A stretch of 64,000 bases of DNA, from contig OY986439.1 of the NCBI GenBank assembly GCA_963920525.1, positions 210,231,406-210,295,405 on the forward strand, given 5' to 3'. The stretch's first letter is position 1; each line of letters starts with the position of its first letter. The translations under genes were made by a program, and so were the position numbers. The notes beneath the pieces were generated by a model. It did not search any database. It was not told the origin of the DNA and saw nothing but the letters and a program-made list of their open reading frames with translations. This stretch comes from Dichetophora obliterata (taxonomy: Eukaryota > Arthropoda > Insecta > Diptera > Sciomyzidae). This document shows, piece by piece, positions 57,096 through 64,000 of this stretch.

Positions 57096-58474
57096 TTTGT
57101 TTTTTTATTTTAAATTACAAACATCGAGTTAATAGTTAAGACTTAACAAATTTGCAAAGTTTTAAGCCATTGAACACATTTTTGGGGAATTTAAGGACTG
57201 GTTTCATAAAGTCACTTTTTATGGGAGGCACGTGGATTTCATTTGATTTTTACAAATTTCACACTGAAAGTGCATATTACAGGTTAAAGCATATGTGCAA
57301 ATTTTGATGTCATTATATATTTATTTTTGTGGAATTTAAAGAAATTTTACCGTTTTGATAAATTGACTTCTTATGGGAGGTATTCGTTGATTTTCCCCCG
57401 ATTTTGCTCATTTTCGAACTTGGTCTTTCCTTCTCCAGGTTATGGTTTACCTGACGAATTTGGTTAGGAGAGCCAACCACATCGTATTAACCTGATCAAC
57501 GTTAGTTTTACCTGACGCATCTGGTTCGCAGAAATATATGTAGAAAATATGCGTATAGCGAAGAAAAACACCTACCAGCTGTCAAATTCTGCACTAGTGA
57601 TGCAAAACTTGTAATAAAGGGTAGCTCGGGATAAAGTAGGTAAAATGTCCTATCTTTAAATTTTTAAATTTATCTAATTCTGAAATACTTGGAATTAAAA
57701 AAGGTGACCATGATTTATTTGCTCTCACCCACCTTCGTGCCCCCATTACAAAAATCTCATCATTGACATTTGCTCAATAAACCTCATTCAATTCGATTTA
57801 ACCACAAATAATGGTTAAGATAACCACATTTGCCAGTTTCATTAAACCAAAAGAACAGGTTAAAAGGACCTGAATGGCATGTGGAATCTTAACCTGGCGA
57901 CTTATGTTGGCAAATTTTAACCTGAAATTACGTTAAAGTTTGGTTAAATTATTAACCAGATTTTTTTCTGGGTGTACTTTTCTATACCTGCCACGCCTCC
58001 TTATCGGTGTTACAAACGGAGTGACAAAGTTAATATACTCCATACGCATTTTTATATACACATATAAAAAATGTCAGCAAACATAATAAATGCCAACAAA
58101 AGTTGAAAAATGGTCACAAAAGTTTAAAAATTTTAACGAATGTTGAAATTTTATTAATATAATATATACACGTATCATACAAAGCTTAATTAATTTTTTC
58201 ATTTTTAAAATAAAATGAATATTGAAATAAATGGAGAAGCAACTAGAACAGATAGAGTTGATGGCGGTGATCTATAAATAGCCTACTGCTTTAAGATGTC
58301 ATATGATTAGCAGCCATACAATTCATAAGAATGAATTCCAGAATCTGCACATTCATATGCTAGTTTAAACAGTGAGTTGATCACAACTTAATCACTCAAA
58401 GACTACTGATGAGGAAAATGTAGCGATTTCCGAAACAGACTGTCTAGTCAGCTAAGTGATTGACTCTATACAGA

Positions 58475-58497
58475 GTTGTTGTTGTTGTTGTTGTTGC
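58475..58497. repeat. (GTT)n microsatellite
   Basis: Seven perfect GTT units. Confidence 0.95.
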
Positions 58498-58649
58498 CTT
58501 CTTGAAAACTTACTTGATCTAAAGCTCACAATTTTAATTCATGTTATTATTCATAGATCATAAAATCTACTTAAATTTTTCTCAGTTTTCGATTGTTACG
58601 GTTCAGTTCGATTTGTTCAATTAAATAAAAACAACTATAAAATATTTAT

Positions 58650-59055
58650 ACTTTTCTGAAAGGAAAAATATGTTACGTAACGCATCATATTATGGCTTGT
58701 ATAAAAATAATTAAAAAAAGATTTTTCAACAAAATAATTATGAATATGTAGCAACATTATTCCAGATTATATATAAAAACTACCATAAAAAAATACTTGC
58801 ACACTTCTATTTTTTGTCACGTAGCGTATAATTTTTATTGGCTTCTATCTAAAAGCTGAACTTTTGACAACTCTTAAGCTATACACCTTGTTTAATAAAT
58901 AGTGCGCTTTATCAAAATAAAAACAAAAATCAAAATAAGAAAACTGTAATATTAATTTTTCTTTGTTTTTCACTCATTAAAGTCGTACGAGTGTTACGTG
59001 CGTTGCCACGCAATTGCCCATACATAGTTATAATATATTTATATATATGTACATA
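58650..59055. repeat. Dispersed direct repeat, copy 2
   Basis: CTTTTGACAACTCTTAAGCT, CTATACACCTTGTTTAATAA and ATAGTTATAATATATTTATA match 54540-54735 in order. The inserted AAAACAAAAATC and other indels show long divergence. Confidence 0.78.
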
Positions 59056-59334
59056 TAAATATAAACTATATGCTGCGTTTTTTCCAAACATCCAAATGTG
59101 GATTGTATGACAAATAGATTTGGATGTTGGAAAAATTACAGTTTTTTTTATAAAAAAAACAACCAATTGGCTATTTCATACCTTGAAAGGGCTTTAACTG
59201 AGCTTCTAATGATCAATTGTCTTCTGTGTGCTATCGAATTATTGAACACAAATGATCAAAAAGTGAACCTACGATATTTATGTTGAGTCCAAATGGCCGA
59301 GTTATGTTCTCAAGAAATTGTGCAAAGTATTCAC
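59056..59334. repeat. Segment matching 42.6-43.0 kb without the MITE
   Basis: AACCAATTGGC, GATCAATTGTC, TTGAACACAAATGATC and TTATGTTCTCAAGAAATT correspond to 42630-43025. The 62-codon frame here is not supported as a gene. Confidence 0.5.
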
Positions 59335-59460
59335 TGTTCGACCAGTGTTCGGCCACTGTTCGGATGAGTAGGCTTGTTTGAGTATTTTTTGATCATGTTC
59401 AACCCTTGTTCGGCCTTTTTTCGACCACTGTTCGGCCAATTTGGTTATTACTCGCGTTTG
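59335..59460 (-). repeat. GAACAGTGG array, copy 7 (minus orientation)
   Basis: CACTGTTCGACCAGTGTTCGG, CCACTGTTCGGATGAG, TTGAGTATTTTTTGATCATG, TTCAACCCTTGTTCGGCC, TTCGACCACTGTTCGGCC and ATTACTCGCG follow in the same order as the minus-strand copies at 45.2-45.6 kb. Confidence 0.82.
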
Positions 59461-60135
59461 CTTTGCAACGAACTAGACATTTGATGAAGTCATGGAAGAT
59501 TACAAAAAACAAAAATGTTGAACTGTGACGGATACCCCGAATTCGAACACGGTTTATGTCTGAGCACGGTGGTCTGTTTGTGGTTTATGCAAATAAAAAT
59601 TAATTTCATGTTGCACCTCCGACGATTTGCTAATTATTATTCAGCTTCTTTAGGGAAATTTTATTTCATCTTTAAACGAATACAAAATGTGATTTTTAGT
59701 AAAAATAAAGAACAATAAATATAATTGATTTTTTTGATAAAGAAAATTATAGAACAAAGAACTTACAAATTCAATTTTTACATTAAAAACTGATGTGTTT
59801 GTAGATTTTACATTAAAAAAAAAACCTAGTTTTCAGAAAATAATTAAATTTTCTTAATAAATAATTTTTTTCATCATTTACAAGAATTCTTTTGTCTATA
59901 GCGCCTTTTGTGCATTTTGCAAACTTGGCACCATATGAATGAGTATCTCGTACTGTTTATTTTAATACTGTAAACAGAAAATCTTTAATCGTACAACGAC
60001 ATATTGTTTATCATATCAACGACTATAAAATAACAACAGCAAAAACAGATAAAATTGAAAAAACAGCAAAAATAACAACTGTTTACACTAGCAACAATCA
60101 CTTACACCGACATCAATGACAGCTACAGCGCCATT
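59461..60135. other. AT-rich intergenic stretch, no gene seen
   Basis: A 67-codon ATG-started frame at 59515-59718 has no motif and AT-driven composition. Confidence 0.3.
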
Positions 60136-60499
60136 TTAACCCTTTGAGGACGACAAACAAAACGCTGTAAATTTTATAATTTTTTTTTTGTGGAATTGTC
60201 TTCACCGATGGAATATTTCTATACAAAAGTGAAATCAGTATTGTGAATAATACTGTAAGTATTGAAAAAATACGGAGAAATCCCGAAAAACCCATCCGTT
60301 CGGTCGTATTTAAAATTCATTTGTGGTACCTATATCTGTAGTCTCTGAGAAATCGGTATTAATATATACCTACCCAGTGTGCCAGACGGATCTGTTACGA
60401 ATCCGTAACGAACTTACTTCTTCGTACATTTTGTCCGAAACGGATTGCGTTTCGCATCCGGAACGGATCCTTTTTCGTATGAAATTCCTCTCTCCGTTA

Positions 60500-60645
60500 C
60501 GGACTTCAGTTACGAATCCGTTTCGGACTTCAGATACGAATCCGTTTCGGACTTCAGATACGAATCTGTTTCGGGCTGCAGATACGATTCCGTTTCGGAC
60601 TTCAGATACGAATCCATTTCGGACTTCATATACGAAACAGACGTT
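60500..60645 (+). repeat. Six 24-bp tandem repeats
   Basis: CGGACTTCAGATACGAATCC with GTTT repeats with exact 24-bp period from 60500 (next at 60524). Because 24 is a multiple of three, frames through it read as an eight-residue repeat (RYESVSDF). Two further units occur at about 61392-61440. Confidence 0.93.
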
Positions 60646-60784
60646 TCAGACTCTTTTTTTTAAATAATGCGAACTCGCAACGGACTCGTTTGACGCATTT
60701 AGCTACAGATGTTAAAAATATAGGTTCTCTAAACAAGTTTTACGCATTCAAATTCGAAAACTTTTTGCAGGAAATTAAACGTAA

Positions 60785-61213
60785 ATTAAAACAAAAAAAT
60801 TATTTTGTAATCAAATTTATAAGAGAGTAGTGGAGGCTAGTTTAAATGGTAAAAAAAATAATTCAAAATATCAAACAAACGAGTACAATGTTGGTGAGTT
60901 CCAGGATGGCTCATACTTGTTTCTTCAAACAGCTAAACATTATTTTTCATTGAAGCATCCCAATAACTTTTACTGCTATAATGACAAAGCGTACAAAATT
61001 CACGCAATTAAAAAAGTTTCCGAAAAATATCTTGTGTACGGCTATCCTATAGTCACATTTAACTTGATCACTAATGATATTTATTTAAAAATTCTGACAA
61101 GTACTTTTCTTCGATTTGAAGGAGAGCTTGAGGAGCACGAGCCTAATGAAATAAAAAAGTTGTTTAAAATAAAAATAAATACACAATTGTATTTCGTATC
61201 CCTAATCCACTGA
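60785..61213 (+). pseudogene. 143-codon open frame without any ATG, inside the TA element
   Basis: The frame is open from a TAA at 60782 to TGA at 61211-61213 and contains no methionine codon at all. Its composition is protein-like rather than repeat-like (GEFQDGSYLFLQTAKHYFSL, VYGYPIVTFNLITNDIYLKI, ELEEHEPNEIKKLFKIKIN), unlike the flanking 24-bp repeats. It could be the surviving C-terminal exon or remnant of a transposon-encoded protein. I do not recognise the family, and no clear in-frame splice acceptor was found (TTTTTGCAG at 60763-60771 leads into stops). Confidence 0.4.
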
Positions 61214-61769
61214 AAATAAAATAAGAAACTGTAAAACAAATTTAAGACTGTCTTTTATGTTAACGTTGTGGTAATTTTTTTAATGGATTCGTAACGGGTT
61301 CGTAACGGGTCTGTCAAAACATAAGAGCGATTCCTCTCAAAAATACGAATTGCTTTTTCCATTTTTTCGGATCCGCCTCGAACTCAGAACGGACTTCAGA
61401 TACGAATCCGTTTCGGACTTCATATACGAATCCGTTTCAGACTCTTTTGGCGGATTCGTAACGGGTTCGTAACGGGTCCGTCGAAACATAAGAAAGCGTA
61501 GTGCGTACTGACGGACTCGTAACGGGTTCGTAACGGATCCGCATCCGTCTTTGTGCACATTGGGTATGTGAAAAAAAATATTTTTTAACTTCCTAGTTTT
61601 TTTCTTTCTTTTAAAATTTAAACAAGTTCGAAAAATGCTATAGCACACGTTAAAAGCCACATTGATTTCTAATCCTTTAAGCCCAACTTTGTGAAAATAT
61701 CTCGAAAATTGTGCTCACACGACTTAAAAATGTAAATGGGCTTTTTTACACCCATTCGTCGTCAAAGGG

Positions 61770-62841
61770 CTAAGACATTTTCATATAAAATGTATTCAAT
61801 GTCTGTGCGAAAATGCGGCAAATCAAAGTTATTTAAAGATTATAAACAAAGCTAGCTATGTTAAGAATTATACAGGCCTGGCAATCTTTTGAAAAAAAAA
61901 AAAAAAAACAAAACATCCCTGTTTTAATTTCCTCTTCAGGATGGCATTTATTCCTAGATGCATGCAATTTTCCCTCAATGCAAAATAGACCCATGCTTAT
62001 GTGCAATATAAAAAAAACACAATTGAAATTATCTCTGTAACGCGTGGAGTGCTCCACACTCAGTTCAACACCCCCACAAGTAGCTCCCATTAACGTCACA
62101 CATACGAGTCCTTATTTTGTGTCTATTGTTTTCAAGCCTTTATTGTCTGTCTAGGGTTCATTTTTTTTTAAATGTAAAAAAGTAATTTCAAGCGGTACAG
62201 AAAATAGCTGCTTTTGTCTGCAAAATGCTGACATTGCAGATAATGTGTGCTGAGCCATTGACTTTCAGAGGGCGTTTCAGGGTTCCGTTGAATTTCTTTT
62301 GTTCTATTTGAAAATCAAGATATATGCAGAACAATTCTTTGTTGTTCTTTAACCCATATCGTCTCAGAGTAAACCTTGTATTATTTTATGATGAAAGTTT
62401 TGGCTTTCAGAGTCTAAGGGCATCAACAATTTCTCACTGGTATATAACTCATTTCTCTTTCGATAAGAGCAACTATGAAGGGGTCATATGTACTCAAAGT
62501 TTTTTATTGCGTTTAAAACACTTATTTTTTGTTGTGAAAAATAAATATTTATCAGCATTTATTTAAAACTCTGACTTTTTCTTATGATCCTTGTAACCTC
62601 AGAAATCTTAATAACGCCATTATATATTTATTATAAAATCTTATTTGCAACTAAAAGCTTATAGTGACTATCAAATCATTTCAGATTAAGAAAGTAAAAA
62701 GATTTCATTTGAAGTACAAAGTCGAAAAGCAAGTTATTTAATAAATGCTGATCTCAAACTTCTTTTCTTCATGTTTTCTCTCTGATTGTAGTACTTAAGG
62801 TTCTCGAAATGAAAATCAATTAATGTGTTATTACCTTCAGT
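61770..62841. other. AT-rich intergenic stretch, no gene seen
   Basis: No paired repeats or credible coding frame. Frames at 61833-62099 and 62324-62566 have no motif. Confidence 0.35.
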
Positions 62842-64000
62842 ATGCAGGCATATAGAACAGGTAGATCTACAGAGACTGCACTATATCAGCTGACAAATGT
62901 ACTTCAGGAAACCTTATATATGAAAGAAACAGCACTATGTGCTTTTCTTGATATAAAAGGACCTTTTGACAATACTTATTATGAATCCTTAAGTAAAGCT
63001 CTTACCCACAGAGGGGTCAACAATAACCTTACGAAATGGATGAGTAATATGCTTAGTACTAGGGCAGTAGAAACTAGTACCAGCACTATAACAGCAACTA
63101 GAACTAAAAAAGGTTGTCCACAAGATGGAGTATTATATCCTCTAATGTGGAGTATTGTAGTAGATGAACTATTGGAAGAATTGGATTAATGTTCCTAGGC
63201 TATGCTAATGACTTAGTAACTATCTGCAGGGAAAAATTTGAAGAGACCCTGTGTGATAGAGTTGAAATGGGTCTAAGAGTGAACATAAATCCGACAAAAA
63301 CCACCATCATACCATTTACCAGGGACTATAAACTTGAACACCTTAAACCTATAAGGTTAGACGAAACAGAGATAGAATTTCGAAGGGAAGTAAAATTCTT
63401 AGGAGTATTTCTAGACCAAAAACTACTTTGGAAAACACATTTGAGCGGAATATCAAAGAAGGCTGTTAGAACAGTAACGATTTGCAGATCCATCACAAGA
63501 AAAATCTGGGTGTTCACCCAAAAATACTGTGATAAATATATACAATGATCATACGTACCATGACTGCGTATAGCTCAGTCATCTTTGCGAAAAAAACAAG
63601 GCAACATACAATCATCGCTGCGATCAACAAGCTACGGAGATTGTCCTGTGTGGAGGAGGTTCTACTAGAACTAACACCTCTTTACATTTACATTCAATAC
63701 CAGGCGAAGAGGGCTATTCTAAGGATGCAAAATGAAGACTTCGGGCAGAGGGATTTTGTAACTCGAAAGAAATTTTCTATTCTATCGATACAATATTCTG
63801 AAATAACAATACCGAAGGACAAACTGAACTAAATAGTAAAAAGAAATGGAAAGGTCTAACCGAAACTTATAAGATAAACCAGTACATGATTACATAGTAT
63901 ACTGATAGCTGTCTTATCGAAGAAGGGGCAAGAGAAGGAGTCTACGGATCAGATATTATACCATCGGCTAGAACAGCAGCATAATCTAAGCGAAAATATA
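62842..64000 (+). pseudogene. Decayed reverse transcriptase and RNase H of a non-LTR retrotransposon
   Basis: The first frame, from ATG 62842, carries AYRTGRSTETALYQLTNVL, FLDIKGPFDN (first catalytic Asp block) and KKGCPQDGVLYPLMWSIVVD, where families have CPQGGVLSPLLW. It stops at 63187-63189. The next frame (63189-63548) begins with GYANDLV, where the catalytic YADD is normal, then NPTKTTIIPFTR, VKFLGVFLDQKLLWKTH and ISKKAVRTVTICRS. A third (63545-63832) has INKLRRLSCVEEVLLELTPL. Near 63895 YTDSCLIEEGAREGVYGSD looks like the start of the RNase H domain before the window ends. Stops, frameshifts and substitutions at catalytic positions show a dead copy. The N-terminal endonuclease is absent upstream (5' truncation). 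Confidence 0.9.

Larger units (their letters stand above)
56714..58649. other. AT-rich intergenic stretch, no gene seen
   Basis: Around 57415-57975 motifs such as TTTACCTGACG, AACCTGRNGA and GGTTAAA recur, ending TTTTTTTCTGGGTGTAC, which looks like one end of a MITE. The other end was not found. Confidence 0.35.
60373..61564. mobile_element. TA-flanked element with complex repetitive ends, 1192 bp
   Basis: CCCAGTGTGCCAGACGGAT (left) and CCCAATGTGCACAAAGACGG (right, read inward) are flanked by TA at 60371-60372 and 61565-61566. Both subterminal regions, 150-300 bp each, are built from variants of TCCGTTACGAACCCGTTACG and CGGACTTCAGATACGAATCC. Between them lies an ATG-less open frame (60785-61213). 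I cannot assign a superfamily with confidence. Confidence 0.7.
60140..61769. mobile_element. TTAA-target (piggyBac-like) element hosting a nested TA element, 1630 bp
   Basis: CCCTTTGAGGACGACAAAC (left, after TTAA at 60136-60139) pairs with CCCTTTGACGACGAATGGG (right, read inward). The right flank is CTAA (61770-61773), one base off TTAA. Without the nested 60373-61564 element it would be about 440 bp. Confidence 0.65.

Noticed and set aside
57415..57975. Possible MITE ending TTTTTTTCTGGGTGTAC
   Set aside because: Only one end is convincing; the left boundary could not be located.
60323..60667. Overlapping frames with repeated FRTSDTNP or RYESVSDF
   Set aside because: They arise from the 24-bp tandem repeats, whose length is a multiple of three.

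Overview
This window looks like repeat-rich intergenic DNA from an insect nuclear genome, most likely a higher fly (Diptera). The base composition is strongly AT-rich with long poly-A/T runs. The transposable elements are of insect type: mariner, hAT, pogo-like and TTAA-target elements, and non-LTR retrotransposons with an RNase H domain. There are also tRNA-derived SINEs and many terminal-inverted-repeat MITEs. The placement in flies is inference; the sequence contains no species-diagnostic gene. I found no host protein-coding gene that I can defend. The only host-gene-like signal is a weak one-exon candidate at 8849-8903: a signal-peptide-like start followed by a consensus splice donor.

Layout. 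0.5-2.1 kb: a TTAA-flanked element (514-2106) containing a complete solo LTR (581-1683) with its own 4-bp target duplication. 2.1-5.2 kb: AT-rich DNA with a ~92-bp foldback. 5.85-7.46 kb: cluster A of a ~112-bp tandem repeat built on a GGGTCCACCCT core, with a second cluster B at 29.2-31.4 kb. 9.5-10.5 kb (minus strand): a decayed RNase H/C-terminal end of a non-LTR retrotransposon. 11-14.5 kb: a SINE, a long inverted-repeat element and two hAT-type insertions with 8-bp target duplications. 17-22.4 kb: another tRNA-like SINE, several MITEs and two TTAA elements. 24.6-25.9 kb: a complete-length mariner with one premature stop, sitting in a dispersed repeat whose unoccupied relative is at 5.1 kb. 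33.7-35.9 kb: a composite repeat holding ten ~141-bp tandem units. 40.4-41.9 kb: a pogo/Tigger-like element. 42.7-59.5 kb: dense MITEs plus seven copies of a peculiar ~11-bp-periodic CGAACAGTGGT array in both orientations, and an internally deleted mariner (55.4-56.3 kb). 60.1-61.8 kb: a TTAA element with a nested TA element containing 24-bp tandem repeats and an ATG-less 143-codon open frame. 62.8-64.0 kb: a decayed reverse transcriptase/RNase H pseudogene running off the window end.

The elements do not form a pathway. The window is a stratified record of transposition: LTR in TTAA element, TA element in TTAA element, MITE in TA element, two hAT insertions side by side, and mariners in older repeats. 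Many calls rest on paired terminal inverted repeats and matching target-site duplications that I read directly. Superfamily names follow from target-site length and terminal bases and are less certain.
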